64,000 nt of DNA, taken from positions 1,860,001-1,924,000 of the forward strand of contig CALNYT010000002.1 in assembly GCA_942490885.1 (NCBI GenBank), written 5' to 3'. Position numbers and translations under genes: made by a program. Below, piece by piece: positions 15,584 to 24,534 of the stretch. Positions within the stretch are counted from its first letter, which is position 1; each line of letters opens with the position of its first letter. The notes under the pieces were generated by a model. It was given only the letters and a program-made list of their open reading frames with translations. It searched no databases and was not told the DNA's origin. This stretch comes from Oceanirhabdus sp942490885 (lineage in GTDB: Bacteria > Bacillota > Clostridia > Clostridiales > Clostridiaceae).

Positions 15584-16342
15584 ATGAGTCATAATAAACT
15601 TGAGATAAGGAACTTGCATTTTTCGTATCCTGATGGACACGAAGCAGTAAAGAATATATCATTTACAATCAATCATGGTGAATCTGTAGGGATTATTGGT
15701 GCTAATGGTGCTGGAAAGTCTACGCTACTGATGCTTTTGATGGGTGTGATCTTTCCAAATAATGGAGAGGTTCAAGTGGGAGATGTCCAGGTAACTAAAA
15801 AGACATTACCGATGATACGTCAAAGATTAGGAATGGTTTTTCAGGATCCTGACGATCAGTTATTTATGACAACTGTTTATGATGATGTAGCCTTTGGACC
15901 ACGAAATTACAAGCTTGATGAAAAAGAAGTTGAAAGTAGAGTAGCAAAGGCTTTAGAATTGGTAGGAATATCTCACTTAAAAGATAGAGCACCATTTAAA
16001 CTATCAGGTGGAGAAAAGCGATCTGCTGCAATTGCATCTGTTCTATCAATGCAACCTGATATATTGATAATGGACGAGCCTACTGCAGCTTTAGACCCTA
16101 AATCAAGGCGGAGAGTAATGAATTTATTAAATAGCTTTGAACATACAAAAATAATCACTAGTCACGATTTGGATATGGTGTTTGATACTTGTGAAAGGGT
16201 TATTGTGATAAAAGAAGGTGAAATTGCTGCAGATGGAAAAACTGAGGAGATTCTGTGTAATGTGGAATTGTTAGATGGCTGTGGATTAGAAATACCTCTA
16301 TCACTTCAAAATTGTCCTATCTGTGGATCTACAAAAAGATGA
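15584..16342 (+). CDS. cbiO: ECF transporter ATPase CbiO
   Basis: This 252-residue ATPase has Walker A GANGAGKSTL, Q-loop VFQDPDDQLFM (the ECF-type DPD-Q motif), signature LSGGEKRSAAIASVL, Walker B ILIMDEPTAALDP and the switch His (TSHDLDMV). It drives the CbiM/CbiQ metal importer. It starts immediately after the cbiQ stop. The last residues, NCPICGSTKR, carry a CxxC pair that is not part of the ATPase fold and might bind metal. Confidence 0.93.
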   Translation: MSHNKLEIRNLHFSYPDGHEAVKNISFTINHGESVGIIGANGAGKSTLLMLLMGVIFPNNGEVQVGDVQVTKKTLPMIRQRLGMVFQDPDDQLFMTTVYDDVAFGPRNYKLDEKEVESRVAKALELVGISHLKDRAPFKLSGGEKRSAAIASVLSMQPDILIMDEPTAALDPKSRRRVMNLLNSFEHTKIITSHDLDMVFDTCERVIVIKEGEIAADGKTEEILCNVELLDGCGLEIPLSLQNCPICGSTKR

Positions 16343-16448
16343 TTCGGATAACAGATAGAACCAATAATTCTACAAAGGTATGAAAGTAATAAGAGTTGGT
16401 ATTTTAGAGATTATAAAGAATACGTTATTTAGAATTAATATTAGTTAT

Positions 16449-16502
16449 AAAAAGACCATGGAGAGCTCGTTAGGTTGAACACTTCGTGGTCTTTTTGTGT
16501 TT
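16449..16502 (+). terminator. Terminator of cbiMQO
   Basis: AAAAAGACCA (16449-16458) pairs with TGGTCTTTTT (16487-16496) around a long loop and is followed by GTGTTTTC. The rest of the gap to the DegV gene (16503-16730) shows nothing recognisable. Confidence 0.75.
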
Positions 16503-16745
16503 TCTTAATTGTATGTTTTGAAATTAACGCTATTTTTTTAATATTTATAAAAAATATAAATATAAATCAGGATATATAGGGTAATTTAGAAGGTATACTG
16601 GAAATGTTGTAGAATATTACAATGTAGGCCGTTATTTTGAAGAATCAATTAACAGGGAAAATTCAAGTTTTAGATAATTGTTCAGTTATGTAATATGGTG
16701 AATATCTATATACTAATTACATTGATATTAAAAGGAGTGTTTAAT

Positions 16746-17633
16746 ATGATTAATTATGTTTTATCTGCTTGTTCTACAGCAGATATGCCATATGAATATT
16801 TCAAAAAGAGGAGTATCCCATATGTTTGTTTTCATTACATAATGGATGGAGAAGACTATCTAGATGATCTAGGACAAACCATGGCTTTTGAGGAGTTTTA
16901 TGGTAGAATTGCATCAGGAGCAATGCCTACAACCTCACAGGTCAACGTAGGGGAGTTTATTGATTTTTTTGAACCATATTTAAAGGAAGGAAAGGATATC
17001 CTACATATTTCTCTTTCTACAGGGTTATCAGGAGCCTACAATTCTGCATGTATTGCGCGGGAAGAACTTTTATCAAGATATTCAGATAGAAAAATCTTCA
17101 TTGTAGATTCTTTGGGGGCATCGTCGGGGTATGGCCTACTCGTAGATGTGGCTGCGGATATGAGGGATAATGGAGCAAAACTAGAAGAGGTATATGACTG
17201 GTTAGAGGAAAATAAGCTTAATTTGCACCATTGGTTTTTCTCTACTGATCTGACACATTATAAACGTGGTGGTCGTATTTCAGCTACATCTGCGGCAGTA
17301 GGAAATTTATTGAACATTTGTCCACTGTTAAATATGAGCTATGATGGAAAACTCATTCCTCGCAAGAAGATTCGTGGAAAAAAACATGTCAAAGCCGAGA
17401 TTGTACACATGATGGAACTTCATGCAAAAAACGGTGCGGATTATTCGGGCAAGTGTTTTATCTCTAATTCAGCATGCTATGATGATGCACGAAAGGTAGC
17501 TGATTTAATTGAGGGAAAGTTTCCTAATCTTAATGGCCCTGTGATGATAAACAGTATTGGAACTGTAATCGGTGCGCATACAGGTCCTGGAACTGTGGCG
17601 CTTTTCTTTTTCGGTGACAGGCGCGATGATTGA
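16746..17633 (+). CDS. DegV family fatty-acid-binding protein
   Basis: This 295-residue two-domain protein has the N-terminal pattern SACSTADMPYEYF (the DegV STxDL-like site), MPTTSQVNVGEF, then HISLSTGLSGAYNSA and FIVDSLGASSG. The C-terminal part has HYKRGGRISATSAAVGNLLNI and ends in IGAHTGPGTVALFFFG. DegV/FakB proteins bind fatty acids and present them to a kinase, but many clostridial paralogues are uncharacterised. I chose the ATG at 16746 because AAAAGGAGTGTT precedes it. It is a single-gene unit. Confidence 0.9.
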   Translation: MINYVLSACSTADMPYEYFKKRSIPYVCFHYIMDGEDYLDDLGQTMAFEEFYGRIASGAMPTTSQVNVGEFIDFFEPYLKEGKDILHISLSTGLSGAYNSACIAREELLSRYSDRKIFIVDSLGASSGYGLLVDVAADMRDNGAKLEEVYDWLEENKLNLHHWFFSTDLTHYKRGGRISATSAAVGNLLNICPLLNMSYDGKLIPRKKIRGKKHVKAEIVHMMELHAKNGADYSGKCFISNSACYDDARKVADLIEGKFPNLNGPVMINSIGTVIGAHTGPGTVALFFFGDRRDD

Positions 17634-17899
17634 TAATTTCTTATTAGCGTATTGTTTTAATTCTATAAATTTTTACATTAACTTAGTGAAGTGGGAAAAT
17701 ATTGCATGAAACTGATCAGTGATTTATACTATAAGTATTCATTTTTACGATTAAAATAGGAAAATTAATTTAAGACATAAACAAAAAACGGATATTAATG
17801 AAAGTAAATAGCAAGAGAAGTTAGAAATTCAAAAGAATTCTAAATTTTATACAAAGGAAAAAGCATTTATCATAATTTACAATATGAGGTGACTACAAA

Positions 17900-19390
17900 G
17901 TGGGTACAAATGATTTATTTCTCAAAAAAACAAATGGGATTGTATTAAAATTAAGTTGGTTAGGTGGAGTCTGTGCAACAGGAGGATTAGTATTTGATTA
18001 TATAAGCAAAACAAGGTCTTTATTGGAACTTCTAATGATATTTTTTGTAACGATGGGAGCTGCTTTTATAGCTACATTGGCTTACAGAAAGAATCAGTAT
18101 TCCAGTATGATAAAGAATTTATGTATATCATCATTCATATTTTATTATGGATTTTTATACATTACATATCCTTCATTTTTACCTTTTGTATTTATATTTC
18201 CTATACTAACACTGGAAACATTATTTGCATCTAAAAAGTCTCTATTAATAGATAGTATAGTTATTATCATAATAAATGTTGTTGGAACAGTGATTAAACT
18301 TAGCGGGAAAGTAGTAACAACAGAAATAAAGTCGCAACTTATAATGCAGTTTTCCACATTAGTAGCATTTATGGTGGTATTATATTTAGTTGTATACTTA
18401 TATTCTGAATCTAAAACACAAGTAAGAGAAAGTATAAATGAGCTTTGTAATGCTGAAGAAACTCAAAAAACTATTTTAGCTGATATACTTAAACTTATAG
18501 AGACATCAAGTGAAACTTCAAATTCAGTATTTGACATAGTTGAAGAAACTAGTGCGGCATTTGAAGATATAAATCATAATACAGAAAAAATAACATGCGC
18601 ACTTGAAAATACAACAAGTGATATACAGGATAAATTAATTTTAATAACAAATATACAAGATAAAGTATCAAATACGGTTAAGTTTTCAAATGAAATGAAA
18701 GATTCCTTTGAATATATGAAAAATGATTTGGAAAAAGGAATTGATACATCTATAGAACTAAATGAAAAAGGAAAATGGATGAATGAAAATTATAATTCAG
18801 TTTATAGTGGAATTTTGACATTGAAAGAAAAAGTATCTGAAATAAATGAAATAACAAAAGTAATCACAGAAATAGCAGAGAAAACAAATCTTCTGGCACT
18901 TAATGCATCAATTGAAGCAGCACGTGCAGGAGAACAGGGAAAGGGATTTGCTGTAGTTGCGGATGAAGTTAACAAGCTTTCGTACCAGTCTAAAATCGCT
19001 GCACAAAATATATCAGCACTTTTAATGGATGTTGTGAGTGAAACTGATAAGAATGTTTCTTCTGTTGCGGATTTAAGAGGGTTAAACAACATAGAAGAGC
19101 AACTTGTTATTAAGAATAAGGAAATATTAGTAAATACAAATGATAAAGTTAATGTATTAAAAGAGAAAATAAATATGGTAAACAATGAAATAGAATTTAT
19201 TTTTGATACTACAATCCAAATAAATGAGTCAATAACCAATATTTCCGTAGCCTCCGAAGAAATAAAAGTGGATTCAGAAAAAAACCTTAATTTAATGAGA
19301 CATCATATAGAAAATTCAAATAAAGCCAAAATTCTTGTAGAAGAACTTATGAAGACTTCTAAAGATATGGAAAAATATTTATATGGGTAA
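17900..19390 (+). CDS. Methyl-accepting chemotaxis protein, integral-membrane sensor
   Basis: This 496-residue protein starts at GTG after GAGGTGA. The first 175 residues hold about six closely spaced membrane helices and no large outer domain, so it probably senses membrane state or an intramembrane ligand. The C-terminal two thirds are a coiled-coil signalling domain. Its hairpin tip, EIAEKTNLLALNASIEAARAGEQGKGFAVVADEV, spans about residues 325-358 and contacts CheA/CheW. The stop codon lies a few bases before a palindromic repeat. The 266 bp upstream (17634-17899) shows no clear promoter. Confidence 0.92.
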   Translation: MGTNDLFLKKTNGIVLKLSWLGGVCATGGLVFDYISKTRSLLELLMIFFVTMGAAFIATLAYRKNQYSSMIKNLCISSFIFYYGFLYITYPSFLPFVFIFPILTLETLFASKKSLLIDSIVIIIINVVGTVIKLSGKVVTTEIKSQLIMQFSTLVAFMVVLYLVVYLYSESKTQVRESINELCNAEETQKTILADILKLIETSSETSNSVFDIVEETSAAFEDINHNTEKITCALENTTSDIQDKLILITNIQDKVSNTVKFSNEMKDSFEYMKNDLEKGIDTSIELNEKGKWMNENYNSVYSGILTLKEKVSEINEITKVITEIAEKTNLLALNASIEAARAGEQGKGFAVVADEVNKLSYQSKIAAQNISALLMDVVSETDKNVSSVADLRGLNNIEEQLVIKNKEILVNTNDKVNVLKEKINMVNNEIEFIFDTTIQINESITNISVASEEIKVDSEKNLNLMRHHIENSNKAKILVEELMKTSKDMEKYLYG

Positions 19391-19394
19391 TTTT

Positions 19395-19450
19395 GGAATG
19401 GAGTCAGACCCCAATCTAAAAAATGGAATGGGGTCTGACCCCATTCCATT
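19395..19450. repeat. GGGGTCTGACCCC palindromic repeat, two copies
   Basis: An imperfect copy (GGAATGGAGTCAGACCCCAA, from 19395) is followed by a perfect one, AATGGAATGGGGTC-T-GACCCCATTCCATT (19422-19450), with 14-bp arms and a 1-nt loop. It fills the space between the convergent MCP and pyc stop codons, so it may act as a bidirectional terminator. The same core occurs in three tandem copies near 29630. Confidence 0.85.
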
Positions 19451-22400
19451 TTATTTCAACTTCACTAATAGTTCACCAGATTCTACTTGCTGTCCGGCTG
19501 TAACAAAAATTGAATCTACAGTCCCAGAAGATGAGGCTGTAATATTTGTCTCCATTTTCATAGCTTCTATTATTATTAAAGTATCATTTTCTTTTACTTC
19601 ATCACCTTCATTAACAACAACTTTAATCACACTTCCAGGAATACTGGCACCTATCTCAAGTTTATTGCCAGGATCTGCTAATTTTAAAGAGTCTACTGCT
19701 ATGATTTTATTGCTTTTTTTGTCTTTGATTTCAATTTCACGTCTATTACCGTTAATTTCAAAAATTAAAGTTCTATATCCTTTATCATTAATTCTACCAA
19801 TCTCAAGAAGTTTAATTACTAATATTTTTCCTTCTGCTATTTTAATTTCACAAGTTTCTCCTTCACTTAAACCATGGAAGTATATATCACTTCCCAGTTT
19901 ACTCATATCACCATTTTCTTTTATATATTTAAGGTAATCCTCAAATACTTTAGGATATAATGAGTAACTTAGAAGATCTTCTTTAGTTGGTTCTATAGAG
20001 AAGTTTTCTTTTAAATGTTTTTCAATTTTAACAAAATCCTCACTTGGAAGTAATTCACCTGGTCTAATTGTAATAGGCTCTTCACCTTTAAGAACAATTT
20101 CCTGAAGCTCTTTTGGGAAACCACCTTCTGGTTGACCCATCATACCTTTGAAATATGCTACAACTGAATCAGGAAATGCTAAATCTTTCCCTTTTGAAAC
20201 AATATTCTCAGGTGTTAAATTATTTTGTACCATGAAGATTGCAAGGTCTCCCACCATTTTTGATGAGGGTGTTACTTTTACAATATCCCCAACTAAAGTA
20301 TTAACATTTTTATACATCTCTTTAACTTCAGTAAATTTGTGTTGAAGTCCAAAACTCTCCACTTGAGGTTTAAAGTTAGAGTATTGGCCACCAGGTATTT
20401 CATATTTATATATTTCAGTAGAGCCAGATTTCAATTCGGACTCAAATTCTGAATATACTGGCCGTACTGCATCCCAATAATTTGATAAATGTTGAATATC
20501 CTCAAGGTTTATTCCAGTATCCCTTTCAGTATTTTCAAGTGCAGCTACTATTGAGTTAAGAGCTGGTTGACTTGTAAGTCCAGACATGCTATTTAAAGCG
20601 GTATCAATAATATCTACTCCAGCTTCAGCAGCAAGTAACATTGTCGCAACCCCATTACCTGTGGTATCGTGAGTATGAAGGTGTATTGGTATTGAAATTT
20701 CCTCTTTTAATGCTTTAATAAGTTTATATGCTGCATAAGGCTTTAAAAGAGCTGACATATCTTTTATTCCTAAAATATGAGCACCCATTTTTTCGATTTG
20801 TTTAGCCTTATCTACATAGTATTTTAAATCATATTTACTTTTGGTAGAATCTAAAATATCACCAGTATAGCAAATACAAACCTCTGCTATCTTATTGTTA
20901 TTTAATACTTCATCAGTGGCAACTTCCATTCCTTTTAGCCAGTTTAATGAGTCAAAAATTCTAAAAACATCAATTCCTGAGTGAGCGGACTCCTTAATGA
21001 ATTCTCTAATAACATTATCAGGATAATTTTTATATCCTACAGCATTTGAACCTCTGATAAGCATTTGGAATAATACATTTGGTACTTTCTTTCTAAGTTC
21101 ACGAAGTCTTTCCCATGGAGATTCTTTTAGGAATCTGTAGGATACATCAAAAGTTGCGCCCCCCCACATTTCTAATGAGAATAAATCTTTCCCAAGAACA
21201 GATGTTGCTTCTGCAATTTTAATCATATCTATACTTCTCATTCTTGTTGCCATTAAAGATTGATGAGCATCTCTCATTGTTGTATCTGTAAGAAGTAGTT
21301 TGTTTTGTGATTTAATAAAGTTAACTACTCCTTCTGGTCCTTCCTTATCAAGTATTAATTTTGTTCCATTTAGATTTTCAGGTATAGTAACTTTAGGAAC
21401 AACAGGAACATCAAAATCTTTTTTTATTCCGCTAGTTTCATTTACGATTTTCTCACCTATGAATCTTAAAACATTATATTCTTCATCAGTATTTGATTCA
21501 ATATTAAATAGTTCGGGATGTTCAGCTATAAAATTAGTATTACATTCTCCTGCTTTAAATGTTGGATGATTTAATACATTAATTAAGAAATCAATATTAG
21601 TTTTTATACCTGAAATTTTAAGTTCCTTTGCAGAACGTAATGATTTTCTTACAGCATCTTTAAAAGTTAATGCCCAAGATGTAGTTTTAACAAGAAGACT
21701 ATCGTAATAAGGACTTATAACAGCACCTGTAAATCCATTTCCACCATCTAGTCTAATACCAAAACCAGAGCCTGTTCTATAAACATCTATTTTACCTGTA
21801 TCTGGAGCAAAGTTGTTTGTAGGATCTTCAGTAGTAATTCTACATTGAATAGAAAAGCCTCTTGGTTTTACATCTTCTTGAGAATATATTCCTACTTCTT
21901 CAGAAGCTAGTGAATATCCTTGTGCAATTAATATTTGATTTTGAACAATATCGATTCCTGTAGTCATTTCTGTAATGGTGTGTTCAACTTGAATTCTTGG
22001 ATTCATTTCTATAAAATAATGATTCCCATGCTTATCAACTAAAAATTCTAAAGTACCTGCACTTCTATAATTTACAGCACGTGCAATCTTTAAAGCATCA
22101 GAACAAATAGCATCTCTTTTTTCTTTAGTAAGAGATAAAGCCGGAGTAAATTCAATTACTTTTTGATGTCTCCTTTGAATAGAGCAATCTCTCTCGTAAA
22201 GATGAACTAAATTTTCGTATTTATCACCTAAAACTTGAATTTCTATATGCTTTGGGCTTTCTAAATATTTCTCAATAAATATATCATCTATTCCAAAAGC
22301 CTTCTTAGCTTCATTCTTAGCACTTCTAAAGCCAGTGAGTAATTCACTTTCATTTTTAATAATTCTCATTCCACGCCCGCCGCCACCAGCAGCAGCTTTT

Positions 22401-22882
22401 AACATTATTGGATAACCACATAACTCAGCAAATTCTACAGCTTCATCCTCGGAAGTTATAGGTTTTTCAACTCCTGGAATAGTAGGTACACCAACAGTTT
22501 GAGCAGCTATTTTAGATTTGATTTTATCTCCTAATTGATCCATCATAACAGATGAAGGACCGATGAATTCTATTCCTACTTCTTCACATTTACGTGCAAA
22601 TTCAACGTTTTCTGATAAGAATCCATAACCTGGGTGTATTGCATCTACGCCTTTTTTAAGAGCAAGATTTATTATTTCATCTATGTCTAAATAAGCTTCT
22701 ATAGGGCCTTTGTTTTTTCCAATTAAGTAAGCCTCATCAGCTTTTGTTCTAAAAAGAGAAAATTTATCTTCATTTGAGTATATTGCAACTGAACGAATTC
22801 CTAATTCATTACAGGCTCTAAAAATCCTTATTGCAATTTCTCCTCTGTTTGCCACAAGTATTCTTTTGAATTTTTTGATCAT
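19451..22882 (-). CDS. pyc: Pyruvate carboxylase
   Basis: This 1143-residue full-length enzyme is biotin-dependent and makes oxaloacetate from pyruvate, CO2 and ATP. The N-terminal biotin carboxylase begins KRILVANRGEIAIRIFRACN and contains the glycine-rich AAAGGGGRGMR and the HIEIQVLGD and IEMNPRIQVEH motifs. The central carboxyltransferase begins near residue 530 (LLTDTTMRDAHQSLMATRMR). The C-terminal biotinyl domain has EAMKMET with the biotinylated Lys at about 1109. It replenishes the TCA/aspartate branch, which feeds the lysine/DAP genes further along. It is a single gene, with a repeat at its 3' end. Confidence 0.97.
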   Translation of the reverse strand: MIKKFKRILVANRGEIAIRIFRACNELGIRSVAIYSNEDKFSLFRTKADEAYLIGKNKGPIEAYLDIDEIINLALKKGVDAIHPGYGFLSENVEFARKCEEVGIEFIGPSSVMMDQLGDKIKSKIAAQTVGVPTIPGVEKPITSEDEAVEFAELCGYPIMLKAAAGGGGRGMRIIKNESELLTGFRSAKNEAKKAFGIDDIFIEKYLESPKHIEIQVLGDKYENLVHLYERDCSIQRRHQKVIEFTPALSLTKEKRDAICSDALKIARAVNYRSAGTLEFLVDKHGNHYFIEMNPRIQVEHTITEMTTGIDIVQNQILIAQGYSLASEEVGIYSQEDVKPRGFSIQCRITTEDPTNNFAPDTGKIDVYRTGSGFGIRLDGGNGFTGAVISPYYDSLLVKTTSWALTFKDAVRKSLRSAKELKISGIKTNIDFLINVLNHPTFKAGECNTNFIAEHPELFNIESNTDEEYNVLRFIGEKIVNETSGIKKDFDVPVVPKVTIPENLNGTKLILDKEGPEGVVNFIKSQNKLLLTDTTMRDAHQSLMATRMRSIDMIKIAEATSVLGKDLFSLEMWGGATFDVSYRFLKESPWERLRELRKKVPNVLFQMLIRGSNAVGYKNYPDNVIREFIKESAHSGIDVFRIFDSLNWLKGMEVATDEVLNNNKIAEVCICYTGDILDSTKSKYDLKYYVDKAKQIEKMGAHILGIKDMSALLKPYAAYKLIKALKEEISIPIHLHTHDTTGNGVATMLLAAEAGVDIIDTALNSMSGLTSQPALNSIVAALENTERDTGINLEDIQHLSNYWDAVRPVYSEFESELKSGSTEIYKYEIPGGQYSNFKPQVESFGLQHKFTEVKEMYKNVNTLVGDIVKVTPSSKMVGDLAIFMVQNNLTPENIVSKGKDLAFPDSVVAYFKGMMGQPEGGFPKELQEIVLKGEEPITIRPGELLPSEDFVKIEKHLKENFSIEPTKEDLLSYSLYPKVFEDYLKYIKENGDMSKLGSDIYFHGLSEGETCEIKIAEGKILVIKLLEIGRINDKGYRTLIFEINGNRREIEIKDKKSNKIIAVDSLKLADPGNKLEIGASIPGSVIKVVVNEGDEVKENDTLIIIEAMKMETNITASSSGTVDSIFVTAGQQVESGELLVKLK

Positions 22883-23239
22883 GAAAGAGTACCTCCTAGT
22901 CTAATGTATGGTTAATATATTATGTGCGAAATAAAAATGAAATATTAAAATTGTTAACTTGCAAATATATTATAGATATTATTATATATAATATATTTTA
23001 TTATTACAACTGCAATTTGTTAAAAAAAATATTGCAAAATAATCTTCGAAATTGTTTGAGTTGATGTTATAACAAGTAAAATATGTTCTGAAATGACATA
23101 CGATAAGGTCGAAGGGAGGGGGATTGTTCGTTAAATGCAAACTTTTTAAGGGAAATATGAAATGAAATTTATAAAATGACATGATTAATAAATATGCAAA
23201 TATTAATTTCAAAAAATATAAAAATATTCGTATTGCATC

Positions 23240-23268
23240 TTGAAATTAATACTGCATTCTGCTAATAT
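23240..23268 (+). promoter_or_regulatory. Extended -10 promoter for the BMP lipoprotein gene
   Basis: TTGAAA (23240-23245), a 17-bp spacer and TAATAT (23263-23268), preceded by TGC (extended -10). The transcript would have a leader of about 80 nt. No purine riboswitch core is seen in it. The remainder of 22883-23239, between the divergent genes, shows nothing else clear. Confidence 0.55.
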
Positions 23269-23299
23269 ATATAAGTCGCTGATTTTACATAGGGTTTTT

Positions 23300-23346
23300 A
23301 AAACAAAACAAAAGAAAACAAAAGAAAAGAAAACAAAAGAAAAGAG
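23300..23346 (+). repeat. AAAAC/AAAAG purine-rich tandem repeat in the leader
   Basis: About 45 nt of repeated AAAAC and AAAAG units run into the ribosome site (GAGGAAAAG) of the lipoprotein gene. Such A-rich unstructured leaders can raise translation or vary by slippage. Confidence 0.7.
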
Positions 23347-23354
23347 GAAAAGAT

Positions 23355-24440
23355 ATGAGAGCTAAAAGAATTATTGCTAGTGTAATTATGGCATCTATGA
23401 TGGTAGGGTCACTTACAGCATGCGGAAGCGAAAAGGTTCAAAAAAATAATGAGACAAGCACAAAGACTGCATTAGTAGGTTTAGTTACTACAGAAGGTGG
23501 GGTAAACGATAAGTCATTCAATCAAAGTGCAGATAAAGGAATAAATAAAGCTAAAGAAGAATTTGATGTTGAGTATATTGTTATAGAATCAGAGAGCAAA
23601 GAAGATTATGAGGAAAATATGGAAGCTATTATAGAAGAAGGAGCAGACATAATTTTTGCTACAGGTTTCCAAATGGCGGATGCTGTTAAGAATGTTGCAC
23701 AAAATTATACTAATAACAATTTTGCAATAGTAGATAATGTTGTCGAATTAGATAATGTAAAGTCAATAGTATTTAAGGAACACGAAGGTTCTTTCTTAAT
23801 GGGTGTAATAGCAGGGAAAATGACTAAATCTAATAAAGTTGGATTTTTAGGTGGAAGAGATATTGAACTTACTAATAGATTTGAAGTGGGATTTGTAGCT
23901 GGTGTTATGAGTGTTAATCCAGAAGCAGGAAAATATTTGATAGATAGAAGCTCTGTAAAATATGTTGATAGTTTTGTGGATCTTAACAAAGGTTATGAAG
24001 TGGCAAAATCACTATATGATGAAGGTTGTGACGTTGTGTACCATGCCGCTGGTGGAGCGGGAATTGGTATGTTTTCAGCAGCACAAGAGTTAAGAAATAG
24101 TGGTAAAGATGTATGGTGTATAGGAGTAGATATGGACCAAGCTGAAACAATGCCAGAATACAAAGATGTTATTTTATCAAGTATGGTAAAACGTGTTGAT
24201 GTTGGTACATACGAAGTTGTTAAGGAAGTGGCTAATGGAGAATTTGAAGGTGGAAAAGTTGTGCAAATGGGATTAAAGGAAAATGCACTTGAAATAGCAG
24301 AATCTACATCAAATAATACTACTGAAGAAGTAATTGAACTTGCAGAACAATACAAAGAAGCAATAGCAAAGGGTGAAATTATAGTTCCAAGTAATTTCGA
24401 TGAATTAAAGAGTTTTAATAGAGTAAGTTTAGAAAAATAA
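23355..24440 (+). CDS. BMP-family (PnrA-like) substrate-binding lipoprotein
   Basis: This 361-residue lipoprotein has the signal peptide MRAKRIIASVIMASMMVGSL and lipobox LTAC (Cys about 23). The mature protein matches basic membrane protein/PnrA: ALVGLVTTEGGVNDKSFNQSA, then IFATGFQMADAV, FLGGRDIELTNRFEVGF, and VVYHAAGGAGIGMFSAAQ. Known members bind purine nucleosides for an ABC importer (NupABC-like). No permease or ATPase genes lie beside it, so they must be elsewhere, or the protein serves as an extra receptor. A terminator follows directly. Confidence 0.92.
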   Translation: MRAKRIIASVIMASMMVGSLTACGSEKVQKNNETSTKTALVGLVTTEGGVNDKSFNQSADKGINKAKEEFDVEYIVIESESKEDYEENMEAIIEEGADIIFATGFQMADAVKNVAQNYTNNNFAIVDNVVELDNVKSIVFKEHEGSFLMGVIAGKMTKSNKVGFLGGRDIELTNRFEVGFVAGVMSVNPEAGKYLIDRSSVKYVDSFVDLNKGYEVAKSLYDEGCDVVYHAAGGAGIGMFSAAQELRNSGKDVWCIGVDMDQAETMPEYKDVILSSMVKRVDVGTYEVVKEVANGEFEGGKVVQMGLKENALEIAESTSNNTTEEVIELAEQYKEAIAKGEIIVPSNFDELKSFNRVSLEK

Positions 24441-24460
24441 AAATATAATATCTTTTATGT

Positions 24461-24505
24461 AAAAAAAGCGAATCCAAATAAAAATTGGATTTGCTCTTTT
24501 TTTTT
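24461..24505. terminator. Terminator between BMP gene and gatD
   Basis: AGCGAATCCAA (24467-24477) pairs with TTGGATTTGCT (24485-24495), with one G-U pair. A-run and T-run flanks lie on both sides, so it can work for the BMP gene (+) and for gatD (-). Confidence 0.85.
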
Positions 24506-24534
24506 ACACCAGAGTTACAGCTTAAGGAAAAGCA

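Noticed and set aside
23240..23354. Purine riboswitch upstream of the nucleoside-binding-type lipoprotein
   Set aside because: The leader is a simple A-rich repeat, with no purine-aptamer stems.
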